Shown here in pieces: positions 1 to 8,089 of a stretch of 64,000 nucleotides of DNA. The translations under genes and the position numbers were made by a program. The notes beneath the pieces were generated by a model that saw nothing but the letters and a program-made list of their open reading frames with translations, ran no database searches and was not told where the DNA came from. The first letter of the stretch is position 1. Every line of letters begins with the position of its first letter. Location: assembly GCA_900316665.1 (NCBI GenBank), contig ONDV01000001.1, forward strand, positions 1-64,000. The letters are read 5' to 3'. The stretch comes from an uncultured Lachnospiraceae bacterium (lineage in GTDB: Bacteria > Bacillota > Clostridia > Lachnospirales > Lachnospiraceae).

Positions 1-18
1 TATAAGAATAACAGGAAA

Positions 19-957
19 TTAGAAAAATCGAAAGGCCAGAAGCTGTGTTTCATAACCACTTTGATGCCTTTCGAAGAAAGGCACATGTATAATAATGAAA
101 AGTATCACAGACAGCGCGCCGCCCATGCCGTAGTTTCTGGAGAACAGGTGTTTGTTCAGTCTCATGATCATTGTCATCGTGGTCTCGTTTGGAGCGCCGG
201 ATCCGGATGTAAGGATCTGAGGCACATCGAACATCTGCAGACCTCCGATAAGAGATGTGATGAGAACGTAGATGAGTATCGGTTTCAGAAGCGGAAGTGT
301 TATTTTAAAGAATATCTCCGTACTTGTGGCTCCGTCTACTTCTGCAGCCTCAAAAAGAGAAGTATCGATTCCCATCATGCCAGCCATAAGCAGGATAGTT
401 GTATTTCCGAACCACATCAGGAAGTTCATGAATCCTACCAGTCCTCTGGACCATGCAGAGCTGCTGAAGAAATCAATATCCTTTGTAGTGATGTGAAGTG
501 CCTGCAAAATGTCATTTACAGGACCTACTCTGGAGAATAAAGCGAAGAACAGCATTGCGAATGCAGCTGCCATGATCAGGTTTGGCAGATAAATGACTGT
601 CTTGAAGAACTGCTGGCACTTGAGCCTGAGAGAAGGGTCGGTGAACCATGCAGCCAGAAGAAGCGATACTATTATCTGCGGAATAAATCCTATTATCCAC
701 ATAACAAGAGTATTGCCCATATCATGGAACATGTCGCCGCCTTTGGTCAGGAGCATTATATAGTTATGCAGCCCCACAAACCTCGGTCCAACTTCGTTCA
801 GACCGCCGCCTGCGAAATAGTGTTCAAAGAAGCTGTTATAAATTGTATTGATGAGAGGTATCAGCTGAAATATCGTATATATTACTACGAACGGCAGCAG
901 GAAAATATAACCCCATCTGTTGTATTTGACAACATTCTTGTTAGGTTTTGAATTCAT
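19..957 (-). CDS. Sugar ABC transporter permease, MalF/UgpA type
   Basis: Integral membrane permease of a carbohydrate ABC importer, expected to pair with a second permease lying beyond the window. Several hydrophobic segments are visible, the first starting about 20 residues in (FLLPFVVIYTIF). The EAA-type cytoplasmic loop appears as EAAEVDGATSTEIFFKITLP, which contacts the ATPase. The ATG at 957 is chosen because AAGGGGGA lies just upstream; a longer frame reaches 1038 but has no ribosome site and runs through the intercistronic hairpin. The gene follows the binding-protein gene and probably shares its transcript. Odd: the last membrane helix stops after about 12 residues (ALSVILFIII) and the frame ends in a polar tail unlike the family. 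Another frame gives a longer helix that ends in an ATGA overlap, so a frameshift near 65-85 is possible. Family call is firm; substrate is inferred from neighbours. Confidence 0.85.
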   Translation of the reverse strand: MNSKPNKNVVKYNRWGYIFLLPFVVIYTIFQLIPLINTIYNSFFEHYFAGGGLNEVGPRFVGLHNYIMLLTKGGDMFHDMGNTLVMWIIGFIPQIIVSLLLAAWFTDPSLRLKCQQFFKTVIYLPNLIMAAAFAMLFFALFSRVGPVNDILQALHITTKDIDFFSSSAWSRGLVGFMNFLMWFGNTTILLMAGMMGIDTSLFEAAEVDGATSTEIFFKITLPLLKPILIYVLITSLIGGLQMFDVPQILTSGSGAPNETTMTMIMRLNKHLFSRNYGMGGALSVILFIIIHVPFFERHQSGYETQLLAFRFF

Positions 958-978
958 ACTTTTCCCCCTTGAAATAGA

Positions 979-1008
979 ATTGCCTGTCCTGAATTCAGGC
1001 CAGGCAAT
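979..1008 (-). repeat. Intercistronic stem-loop between binding-protein and permease genes
   Basis: An outer arm ATTGCCTG pairs with CAGGCAAT, and an inner palindrome CCTGAATTCAGG extends the stem. No long T-run follows in the direction of transcription. Hairpins here in ABC importer operons commonly protect the binding-protein message and lower permease expression; that role is inferred. Confidence 0.7.
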
Positions 1009-1057
1009 CCATGCGTCTCCTCTATATGAGTGGTTCAAGATTCTTTATCAGTTGCTA

Positions 1058-2461
1058 TCATTTCTTGGAAAGATCAGGATACTTTGTAACGATATTCTTG
1101 TAGAATGTGTCAATTGCGGCATCCTTGTCAACCTTGCCTGTGAAGTAATCCTTCATAGCACTCTGGAATTCCTCTGTGATACCCTGTGTATAGATACCAT
1201 CAGCATATTTGAAGTCTACCTTCTCAGCATTCTTGGTGAAAAGAGGAAGAGGATTCTGTCCGCCGAGGACCTTGAAGCCTTCGCCGTTCTTTGCAGCTTC
1301 TTCCATAGCAGGCTTGTTGTTAACAAAGTCTGAATCCTTCTTGGTGATGTCAAGCATGATATCCTTGTCGCATGTCAGCTTCTTCATGATATCAGCTACA
1401 AGGGTCTTGTTGTCAGTTCCCTTTGCTGCACAGATCCATGTGCCGCCCCAGTTGAACGCCTGAGGTCCTGCAGTAGCTCTCCAGCCGCCCTGGAATGCGA
1501 TCGAGCCATCATCGCCTTTGTCTGAATCAGGCGCATTACCCATTGAGAAATTGATCAGCCATGCAGGTCCGAAGTAGCAGAAGGTATCGCCGGGAGCCTT
1601 GAATCCAGCTGACCAGCCGTCTGACCAGAGATCATCTGTGGTGCACTCACCCTTGTCGACCATTTCCTTTGCCTTGTCAGCCCATTCAAGATCGGACTTT
1701 GGAATGTCAATCTTTCCGTTATCGACCCATGCTGACTTCTTGTTATCATCATATACACGATATGTATCGTTTGCTGTAGCTGTCATCTTGAAGCCGCTAG
1801 CCTTCATTGTCTCAGCTGTCTTATAGAAAGTATCCCAGTCAGCTACTGATTTCTGAACTGTGTCAGGATCGTCAGAGCCAAGAACCTGCTTTGCGATTGC
1901 TGCGTTGTAAATAAGAACGCCCGGGCAGCCCTGCCATGAAAGTCCGCGAAGATCGCCCTTGGTGTCAGTAACCATATCCTTTGTGTACTTATACTGATCT
2001 TTGATATCGTCATCTGTGATTCCAAGATCCTTGATCTTCTCTGTGACTTCTGTTGAAGAGTTTGTGTACTTCTTTGCGTAGTCAGCCTCTACAAGGAAGA
2101 TATCAACCTTGCTGTCTGCCTTTGCCGAAGCGTTTCCGGGAAGGACTTTGTCCAGATTGTTCTGGTAAGCGTTGTCCTTTGAAGGTGTGACAGTGAATTT
2201 AACTTCCACATCGCCAATCTTTCCGCCCTTGGTTGCATCCTTCTCGTCATTTTTCTTGTAGCCGGGATAGTGATCTGCGAGACGGTTTGCGAACTCGTCG
2301 TTCCAGCACTGAATGTTGAGGATCTTGCCCTCAGCTTCCTTCTTGCCGGACTTGCTGCCGGATCCGCCTGTGGATGTTGATGCCTTGTTGCCGCAGGCAG
2401 CCATCGGCACGACCATGGCGCCAGCAAGCACCAGTCCAAGTACCTTCTTCATGTTCTTCAT
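1058..2461 (-). CDS. Extracellular solute-binding protein (family 1), sugar ABC transporter lipoprotein
   Basis: Captures sugar outside the membrane and delivers it to the MalF-type permease. The N-terminus is a lipoprotein signal peptide: MKNMKK, a hydrophobic core, then MAAC as lipobox, followed by a Ser/Gly/Lys-rich tether. The mature part has the length (about 445 residues) and Trp-rich pattern (GGWRATAGPQAFNWGGTW) of family 1 binding proteins. The start at 2461 has AAAGGAGGAAGAACT before it; the open frame extends to 2506 without a ribosome site. It lies 31 bp after the LacI-type gene, so it is probably read from the regulator's promoter. The sugar is not shown by sequence; the adjacent cellobiose phosphorylase suggests cellobiose or cellodextrins. 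Confidence 0.9.
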   Translation of the reverse strand: MKNMKKVLGLVLAGAMVVPMAACGNKASTSTGGSGSKSGKKEAEGKILNIQCWNDEFANRLADHYPGYKKNDEKDATKGGKIGDVEVKFTVTPSKDNAYQNNLDKVLPGNASAKADSKVDIFLVEADYAKKYTNSSTEVTEKIKDLGITDDDIKDQYKYTKDMVTDTKGDLRGLSWQGCPGVLIYNAAIAKQVLGSDDPDTVQKSVADWDTFYKTAETMKASGFKMTATANDTYRVYDDNKKSAWVDNGKIDIPKSDLEWADKAKEMVDKGECTTDDLWSDGWSAGFKAPGDTFCYFGPAWLINFSMGNAPDSDKGDDGSIAFQGGWRATAGPQAFNWGGTWICAAKGTDNKTLVADIMKKLTCDKDIMLDITKKDSDFVNNKPAMEEAAKNGEGFKVLGGQNPLPLFTKNAEKVDFKYADGIYTQGITEEFQSAMKDYFTGKVDKDAAIDTFYKNIVTKYPDLSKK

Positions 2462-2492
2462 AGTTCTTCCTCCTTTATGTGTGAGAATAAAT

Positions 2493-3521
2493 TCAGCCGA
2501 GCACACTTCTGTGCCGGATCTGACCTACTGAATGACCTTCGATAAGCCTTCCTTCTACGTTGATCGTCTCAGGGACGCATGTCTTTGGTCTCTCTATTGA
2601 CTCAACAAGCTTATCGACTGACAATCTTCCAAGCTTGTCTGTGTCCTGAAAATATGTTGTAAGTCTTGGATGCATGATCCCCGAAAGTGAAATGCCGTCG
2701 TAACCGACGCAGCTCACATCACGTGGAACAGACATTCCCATACGTTCCAGCTCCATCAGCCCTCCCATGTATGCGTAATCATCCGGATACATTATGGCTG
2801 TCGGCCTGTCCTTCAGATTCATAAGAGCCCGTGTGGCTTCTCCGGCCATCTCCGGATCGTGATATCTGGCAGACACGATGTAGCTGTCCGGAACTGTTAT
2901 TGACTCTTCTCCAAGCGCCCGGTAGAAACCTACCATCCTCTTCTTGGTGACTGATGTGTTCTCTCCATGTATGAAAGCTATCTTCCGATGCCCGTGCATG
3001 ATGAGATATTTCGTCAGTACATAGCCTCCGTTCACATTGTCAGCCATTACGCTTGACTTGTCATTGAAGCTGTAGTCAATGGTCACGGTAGGTATCTCGC
3101 TTGCCACCAGTTCCTTGACGGAAGTGCTTGTAAAATCAATACAGGCTATAAGTACTCCGTCACATCTTCTGTATCTGGCATGTTCGAGATACGTTGCTTC
3201 CTTCCCTCCTATGTTTTTACTTATAAAAGTAATGTCATATCCCAGGCTCTCAGCTTCATCCTTGGCGGAATTAAGAATCTTTGAAAAGAATTCATGTGTA
3301 AGTCCGCTGTTGGTCTCGTCAAAAAACAGAACCCCTATTGAATGCGAAATATTTGTCTTCAGCTGGCGGGCTGCCGCGTTCGGCATGTAGTGCATCTCGT
3401 GGGCAGTCTTCAGAATCTTTTCCGCTGTCTCCGCGCTGATGTCTCCATATCCGTTCAGAGCCTTGCTGACAGTTGCTGTTGAAACTCCACAAGCATTCGC
3501 TATGTCTCTTACAGTTACCAT
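2493..3521 (-). CDS. LacI family transcriptional regulator
   Basis: DNA-binding repressor that releases its operators on sugar binding. The N-terminal helix-turn-helix is textbook LacI (VRDIANACGVSTATVSKALN, residues 3-22), followed by the hinge helix region (NAAARQLKT) and a periplasmic-binding-protein-like sensor domain of about 280 residues. Length 342 is normal. GGAGGTTCGCGG precedes the ATG. It is first in the leftward run regulator - binding protein - permease and diverges from the cellobiose phosphorylase gene. Operator-like CG-centred sites lie in the shared promoter region, including inside its own promoter spacer, so it probably represses both directions and itself. The effector is unknown; a gluco-oligosaccharide is inferred from context. 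Confidence 0.93.
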   Translation of the reverse strand: MVTVRDIANACGVSTATVSKALNGYGDISAETAEKILKTAHEMHYMPNAAARQLKTNISHSIGVLFFDETNSGLTHEFFSKILNSAKDEAESLGYDITFISKNIGGKEATYLEHARYRRCDGVLIACIDFTSTSVKELVASEIPTVTIDYSFNDKSSVMADNVNGGYVLTKYLIMHGHRKIAFIHGENTSVTKKRMVGFYRALGEESITVPDSYIVSARYHDPEMAGEATRALMNLKDRPTAIMYPDDYAYMGGLMELERMGMSVPRDVSCVGYDGISLSGIMHPRLTTYFQDTDKLGRLSVDKLVESIERPKTCVPETINVEGRLIEGHSVGQIRHRSVLG

Positions 3522-3549
3522 CCGCGAACCTCCCAGCTATAAAACATCT

Positions 3550-3588
3550 CGAATTCGTTTTCGTGACCTCATTCTAACTCGTTTTCGT
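3550..3588. promoter_or_regulatory. Direct-repeat operator-like sites over the regulator promoter
   Basis: CGTTTTCGT occurs at 3556-3564 and again at 3580-3588, 24 bp apart, the first preceded by the palindrome CGAATTCG at 3550-3557. The second copy falls between the -35 and -10 boxes of the leftward promoter. CG-centred A/T-flanked sites are typical of LacI-family operators. Binding is inferred. Confidence 0.55.
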
Positions 3589-3599
3589 ATAGTCGTCAA
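3571..3599 (-). promoter_or_regulatory. Promoter for the LacI-type regulator and sugar transport genes
   Basis: TTGACG (3599-3594), a 17-bp spacer, then TAGAAT (3576-3571), about 50 bp before the regulator start. The spacer contains one of the CG-centred repeats, which would allow autorepression. Confidence 0.7.
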
Positions 3600-3654
3600 T
3601 CGGAATTTTTCACAATACAATTAGCCATTTATACGACGAAATACACAAAAAACT

Positions 3655-3664
3655 TTTTCGAAAA
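3655..3664. promoter_or_regulatory. Palindrome TTTTCGAAAA, possible upstream operator
   Basis: A perfect 10-bp CG-centred palindrome just upstream of the rightward -35 box, of the same style as the other candidate LacI-type sites in this 318-bp intergenic region. Role inferred. Confidence 0.4.
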
Positions 3665-3674
3665 TGCGAAAGTC

Positions 3675-3703
3675 TTGCTATTTCGTACAATTCATTTTAC
3701 TAT
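3675..3703 (+). promoter_or_regulatory. Promoter for cellobiose phosphorylase
   Basis: TTGCTA (3675-3680), a 17-bp spacer, then TACTAT (3698-3703). Transcription would start near 3710, about 130 bp before the gene. Confidence 0.6.
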
Positions 3704-3717
3704 GTGGTTGATAAGTG

Positions 3718-3731
3718 CGAAACCGTATTCG
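3718..3731. promoter_or_regulatory. LacI-type operator candidate downstream of the phosphorylase promoter
   Basis: CGAAACCGTATTCG is an imperfect inverted repeat with arms CGAA/TTCG around a central CG step. It starts about 8 bp after the predicted transcription start, the classic position for a LacI-family roadblock. Confidence 0.55.
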
Positions 3732-3839
3732 TGCTTAATATATCGGTCTTTTTTTGGCATTTCCGTTTATCTGTAAAGGAATATGCCAATTTGATAGAAA
3801 TTCAGTGGTTTACGAAACATTACAAAGGAGGGTAATTTT

Positions 3840-6275
3840 ATGAAGTACGGTTACTTCGATGATGATCACAAAGAATATGTGATCACTACTCCGAAGACTC
3901 CGCTCCCCTGGATCAACTACTTGGGGTCCGGCAGCTTCTTCAGGCTGATTTCCAACACATCCGGAGGCTATGCCTTCTATAAGGATGCAAAGTTGCTTCG
4001 GATCACGCGTTACCGCTACAACAATTCTCCGATAGACTCCAACGGAATTTACTTCTATATAAAGGACGGAGATGCTGTATGGAACCCCGGATGGCAGCCG
4101 ACGCAGACGTCTCTCGATTCATATGAATGCAGACACGGGCTCGGCTATTCCGTTTTTTATTCATCCAGAGACGGTATCAGTGTTCGCCAGGAGAGCTTCG
4201 TTCCCGTAGATGATCCCTGTGAGATAGACAGGATCACGATCACTAATGATTCTAAAGAGAACCGTAAGCTTGACCTCTTCAGCTTTGTAGAGTTCTGTCT
4301 CTGGAATGCAGAGGACGACGCTACTAATTTTCAGCGAAATTTCTCCACCGGAGAAGTAGAGGTAGTAGGATCAGATATCTATCATAAGACAGAATACAGG
4401 GAACGTCGCAATCATTTTGCAGTATTTTCTGTAAATAAGGAAGTATGCGGATTCGACACTTCACGTGATGAATTTGTCGGACTCTACAACAGCTTCAGGA
4501 ATCCTCAGGCAATCGCAGAGGGCAAATGCCATGATTCAATTGCTCACGGCTGGGCTCCCGTCGGCGCCCATCAACTGAAGGTGGACCTGGCTCCCGGAGA
4601 ATCGGAATCCTTTATATTTGTATTGGGTTTCTGTGAAAATCCCAATGACAAAAAATTCTCTGCCCCCGGAATAATTAATAAAGAGCCGGCAGAAAAGCTC
4701 CTGTCGAAATACAGGACTGACGATCAGGTAGACAAGGCTCTCTCTGAGCTTCATACCTACTGGGATGATCTCCTGTCCACATACAGCGTAAACACCGGCG
4801 ACGAGAAATTGAACCGGCTCGTGAATATCTGGAACCAATATCAGTGCATGGTCACTTTCAATATGTCCAGATCGGCATCATATTATGAATCCGGCATGGG
4901 ACGCGGCATGGGATTCCGTGATTCCTGCCAGGATCTGCTCGGCTTCGTCCACCTCATTCCATCGAGAGCACGTGAGAGAATCATTGATATCGCAAATACC
5001 CAGTTCCAGGACGGATCTACATATCACCAGTACCAGCCGCTTACCAAAAAGGGCAACGCTGATATCGGAGGCGGTTTCAACGATGACCCGCTCTGGCTTA
5101 TCGCCGGAACATGCGCATATATAAGAGAGACAGGCGATTATTCTATCCTTGATGAACCCTGCGCATTCGACAGCGATATGTCAAAGGCAAAGCCTCTCAT
5201 AGATCATTTGAGACTTTCCTTCAACTACACCCGCACTCACCTCGGTCCTCATGGACTTCCTCTGATAGGACGCGCTGACTGGAATGATTGTCTTAATCTG
5301 AATTGTTTCTCAGACAAACCCGGACAGTCATTCCAGACAAGCGGTCCGTCCGAAGGTCCGGTTGCCGAATCTGTATTCATAGGAGGAATGTTTGTAAAAT
5401 ACGGAAGAGAATTTGCAGATCTCCTGAGGCATATTGATAAAGCTGATGAAGCAGCTGACGTAGACAGCGCAGCAGATTCCATGGAGTCTGTTTGCCAGGA
5501 TGCCGGATGGGACGGCAAATGGTTTATCCGCGCATATGACGCTAAATCGAATCCGGTAGGCTCACACGTGTGTGAAGAAGGTCAGATTTATATCGAACCT
5601 CAGGGTATGTGTGTTATGGCCGGCATAGGAAAGGACAACGGAATAGCAGAGACTGCCCTCCAAAGCGTAAAAGACAGACTGGACAGCAAATACGGCATAG
5701 TACTTCTGCAGCCCGCCTATACAAAATACCATCTGGAGCTTGGCGAGATATCTTCCTATCCACCAGGATACAAGGAGAACGCCGGCATCTTCTGCCACAA
5801 TAATCCCTGGATAGTATGCGCCGAAACCGTGCTCGGTCACGGCGACAGAGCCTTTGAGGTATTTAAAAAGACCTGCCCCGTATATCTTGAAGATATCGGA
5901 GAGATCCATAGAACTGAACCCTATGTATATTGCCAGATGGTGGCAGGAGTCGATGCTCCTACTTTCGGAGAAGGCAAAAACAGCTGGCTCACCGGAACAG
6001 CAGCCTGGACCTTCACGGCAATATCTCAATACGTCCTCGGCATCAAGCCTACACTTGACGGTCTTTTGATAGATCCGTGCATACCGCACGATGTGGACGG
6101 CTATAAGGTTGACAGAAAGTTCAGAAATGCCTTATTCCACATATCAATAACCAATCCTTCGCATGTGCAGCATGGCGTTAAATCCATCACTGTAGATGGA
6201 AAGACAATCGATTCCGCCATTATTCCTGCCGGACTCGAAGGAGAGGAACATAACGTCCTGGTAACAATGGGCTGA
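3840..6275 (+). CDS. Cellobiose phosphorylase (glycoside hydrolase family 94)
   Basis: Cytoplasmic enzyme that splits cellobiose with phosphate into glucose 1-phosphate and glucose, saving ATP in anaerobes. The 811-residue length matches clostridial cellobiose phosphorylases. The N-terminal beta-sandwich ([20 protein letters not shown]) is followed by a helical linker and the (alpha/alpha)6 catalytic barrel with [30 protein letters not shown] and [12 protein letters not shown], where the Asp of RADWND is the general acid of the family. GENKNSW-like [14 protein letters not shown] is near the C-terminus. AGGAGGG precedes the ATG. It is monocistronic between a LacI-controlled promoter and a terminator. 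A chitobiose phosphorylase is the main alternative in GH94; overall similarity and the transporter context favour cellobiose. Confidence 0.93.
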   Translation: MKYGYFDDDHKEYVITTPKTPLPWINYLGSGSFFRLISNTSGGYAFYKDAKLLRITRYRYNNSPIDSNGIYFYIKDGDAVWNPGWQPTQTSLDSYECRHGLGYSVFYSSRDGISVRQESFVPVDDPCEIDRITITNDSKENRKLDLFSFVEFCLWNAEDDATNFQRNFSTGEVEVVGSDIYHKTEYRERRNHFAVFSVNKEVCGFDTSRDEFVGLYNSFRNPQAIAEGKCHDSIAHGWAPVGAHQLKVDLAPGESESFIFVLGFCENPNDKKFSAPGIINKEPAEKLLSKYRTDDQVDKALSELHTYWDDLLSTYSVNTGDEKLNRLVNIWNQYQCMVTFNMSRSASYYESGMGRGMGFRDSCQDLLGFVHLIPSRARERIIDIANTQFQDGSTYHQYQPLTKKGNADIGGGFNDDPLWLIAGTCAYIRETGDYSILDEPCAFDSDMSKAKPLIDHLRLSFNYTRTHLGPHGLPLIGRADWNDCLNLNCFSDKPGQSFQTSGPSEGPVAESVFIGGMFVKYGREFADLLRHIDKADEAADVDSAADSMESVCQDAGWDGKWFIRAYDAKSNPVGSHVCEEGQIYIEPQGMCVMAGIGKDNGIAETALQSVKDRLDSKYGIVLLQPAYTKYHLELGEISSYPPGYKENAGIFCHNNPWIVCAETVLGHGDRAFEVFKKTCPVYLEDIGEIHRTEPYVYCQMVAGVDAPTFGEGKNSWLTGTAAWTFTAISQYVLGIKPTLDGLLIDPCIPHDVDGYKVDRKFRNALFHISITNPSHVQHGVKSITVDGKTIDSAIIPAGLEGEEHNVLVTMG

Positions 6276-6331
6276 TATATCAGACCCCTCTTGATGTATC
6301 ATCTAAACCCATTGCTATATATACCCTCTAT

Positions 6332-6367
6332 AAAGAGAAGCTCCTTTTTAGGGAGCTTCTCTTTTTT
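6332..6367 (+). terminator. Intrinsic terminator after cellobiose phosphorylase
   Basis: A 13-bp stem (AAAGAGAAGCTCC paired with GGAGCTTCTCTTT), a short T-rich loop and a T-run, about 55 bp after the stop codon. Confidence 0.9.
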
Positions 6368-6397
6368 GACTTAACAGAATATCTTTACCAATATAAA

Positions 6398-6425
6398 ACA
6401 GCCGGTGCTTTTTTGCACCGGCTGT
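6398..6425 (-). terminator. Intrinsic terminator after hsp20
   Basis: ACAGCCGGTGC pairs with GCACCGGCTGT around a 6-nt loop. Read leftward it is followed by TTTTAT, placing it just after the hsp20 stop codon. It faces the phosphorylase terminator. Confidence 0.85.
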
Positions 6426-6439
6426 AAAATATCTTGTTT

Positions 6440-6868
6440 TTATCCTTCTATCGATATCGTCTTCTTTTCCGGAATCTTCTTCTCCGGATCAGGAACTGTT
6501 ATCTTCAATATGCCGTCCTCGAATCTCGCTCGTATCTCATTATCCGAGATATCCTCACCGAGATAGAAACTTCTCTCTACAGAACCATTATAACGCTCGC
6601 GGCGAATGATCTTGCCCCGACCATCCTTCTCGTCTTTTTCGCTGCCACGCGATGCCTTGATAGTAAGATTTCCCTGATTAAGCTCGATCTGGACATCATC
6701 TTTCTTGTATCCCGGAAGCTCTATGTCAAGCTCATACTCTCCGTCAAGTTTTCTGATATCAGTCTTCATAAGACCTGTCCTTGACTGCTGAGACGGTACA
6801 CGGAAAAAATCGTCCTCAAAAAAATCGTTCATAAGGTCATCGCCAAAGATACCGGGTAAATACATCAT
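6440..6868 (-). CDS. Hsp20/alpha-crystallin small heat-shock protein
   Basis: ATP-independent holdase chaperone that keeps unfolding proteins soluble. After a short N-terminal arm rich in Asp and Phe (NDFFEDDFF), the alpha-crystallin domain spans about residues 35-135. It includes YELDIELPGYKKDDVQIEL, the GNLTIKA strand and RSFYLGEDI, then GILKITVP, and a C-terminal extension ending in an I-x-I-like segment (KKTISIEG). Length 142 is normal. AAGGAGG lies 7 bp before the first of two adjacent ATG codons. The gene stands alone between its own promoter and terminator. A CIRCE element over the promoter indicates repression by HrcA. Confidence 0.95.
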   Translation of the reverse strand: MMYLPGIFGDDLMNDFFEDDFFRVPSQQSRTGLMKTDIRKLDGEYELDIELPGYKKDDVQIELNQGNLTIKASRGSEKDEKDGRGKIIRRERYNGSVERSFYLGEDISDNEIRARFEDGILKITVPDPEKKIPEKKTISIEG

Positions 6869-6938
6869 AACAGTGCCTCCTTATATTTCACATTAGGGGA
6901 TTTATTTTTTCAAATCCCTTATCTCTCTGTCTGAATGT

Positions 6939-6966
6939 ATTATACCACGATTATTAGCACTGTCAA
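6939..6966 (-). promoter_or_regulatory. hsp20 promoter
   Basis: Perfect hexamers: TTGACA (6966-6961) and TATAAT (6944-6939) with a 16-bp spacer, about 65 bp before the gene. The -35 box lies inside the CIRCE element. Confidence 0.85.
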
Positions 6967-6980
6967 CAGGTGAGTGCTAA
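6954..6980. promoter_or_regulatory. CIRCE operator (HrcA binding site)
   Basis: TTAGCACTG, a 9-bp spacer, then GAGTGCTAA. This matches the 9-9-9 CIRCE consensus TTAGCACTC/GAGTGCTAA with one mismatch at the inner base of the left arm. It overlaps the -35 region of the hsp20 promoter, so HrcA would block RNA polymerase until heat shock. Confidence 0.92.
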
Positions 6981-7049
6981 TTATTTTTTTCCATACAATT
7001 TTTCTCAGGAATTAAACCCTTCCGATAGATAAAAATCGGACTTCCCTGC

Positions 7050-8072
7050 TCAAATTACATAGAACCAGGTGCTGTCCTGATGCAGTTCTGACGACTTTAT
7101 TTCTTCCTTTCCGTCTTCTCCTGATTTGATACTGAGCTCCTGATTCTTTATAGTCACTCTGGTATTGGCAGGGATCGAGCTTGTAATAAATGCGTTAGAT
7201 CCAATCACAGAATCCTCTCCAATTACCGTATTGCCACCCAGTATAGATGCTCCGGAATATATGGTTACATTGTCCTCGATCGTAGGATGACGCTTCTTTC
7301 CTCTCAGCTTCTGCCCGCCGCGCGTAGACAGGGCTCCGAGCGTCACTCCCTGATAAACTTTTACATGAGAGCCTATTATGGTAGTAGAGCCTATGACTAT
7401 TCCTGTACCATGATCGATAAAGAAATATTTTCCTATGGACGCGCCGGGATGGATGTCAATTCCGGTGATTGAATGCGCATATTCCGTCATCATACGCGGT
7501 ATCAGCGGGACATTTAGAAGGAAGAGCTCGTGTGCGATCCTGTAAACCGTTATAGCAGTGATCCCCGGATAAGACAGTACTATTTCATCCTTATTCAAGG
7601 CAGCTGGATCACCCTCAAGAGTTGCCTCCAGATCTGTATCCAGATACTCCCTTATCTTTGGGATCTGATGCATAAACTTCATTGTGATCCGGGCTGCATC
7701 CCTGTCTACCAGAGGCTGGCAAACATAGGCTCTGGGATCCTCGCCTTCCTTCTGATAGCGAAGCACTATGGCTATCTGCTTGTTCAGATTGTAGATGACA
7801 TCTTCGATCCACACTGTAAGATTTGAATCCAGATTATAAAATTTAAGCACGCTGTCTCTGTAATATCCGGGATAGAGTATCCTCATCAGCTTCTGGATTA
7901 TAGCCCTTACCGCGCTTTGATCCGGCTGGGAATATACGGTCATTTTGTCGATATCGCGTCCCTTATGATAATCAAGCAAAATATCATCCACAAGAGCCTT
8001 GACCTTATCAGGTCCCTGTGCCTCTATTCCGTCAACTTTCTGAATATGCCTCTTTTCGTTTGAATTATCCAT
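7050..8072 (-). CDS. cysE: Serine O-acetyltransferase, CysE/EpsC family
   Basis: Catalyses acetyl transfer from acetyl-CoA to L-serine, the first step of cysteine synthesis. The C-terminal half is a left-handed beta helix of hexapeptide repeats, with DIHPGASIGKYFFIDHGTGI, YQGVTLGALSTRGG and RHPTIEDNVTIYSGASILGG; the His-Asp-His elements of the family are visible. The N-terminal 170 residues are longer than in E. coli CysE and match the clostridial long form. A GTG at 8093 overlapping the previous stop (GTGA) is possible, but the ATG at 8072 has TGAGGAA 6 bp upstream and is preferred. It is the last gene of the arcC-valS operon. Substrate serine is a family inference; other acyl acceptors cannot be excluded. 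Confidence 0.85.
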   Translation of the reverse strand: MDNSNEKRHIQKVDGIEAQGPDKVKALVDDILLDYHKGRDIDKMTVYSQPDQSAVRAIIQKLMRILYPGYYRDSVLKFYNLDSNLTVWIEDVIYNLNKQIAIVLRYQKEGEDPRAYVCQPLVDRDAARITMKFMHQIPKIREYLDTDLEATLEGDPAALNKDEIVLSYPGITAITVYRIAHELFLLNVPLIPRMMTEYAHSITGIDIHPGASIGKYFFIDHGTGIVIGSTTIIGSHVKVYQGVTLGALSTRGGQKLRGKKRHPTIEDNVTIYSGASILGGNTVIGEDSVIGSNAFITSSIPANTRVTIKNQELSIKSGEDGKEEIKSSELHQDSTWFYVI

Positions 8073-8089
8073 ATTTTCCTCATTAAAAG

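Noticed and set aside
7018-7040. Hairpin TCCGAT/ATCGGA after the cysE-like gene as a terminator
   Set aside because: Short stem with a long loop and no T-run; too weak to call.
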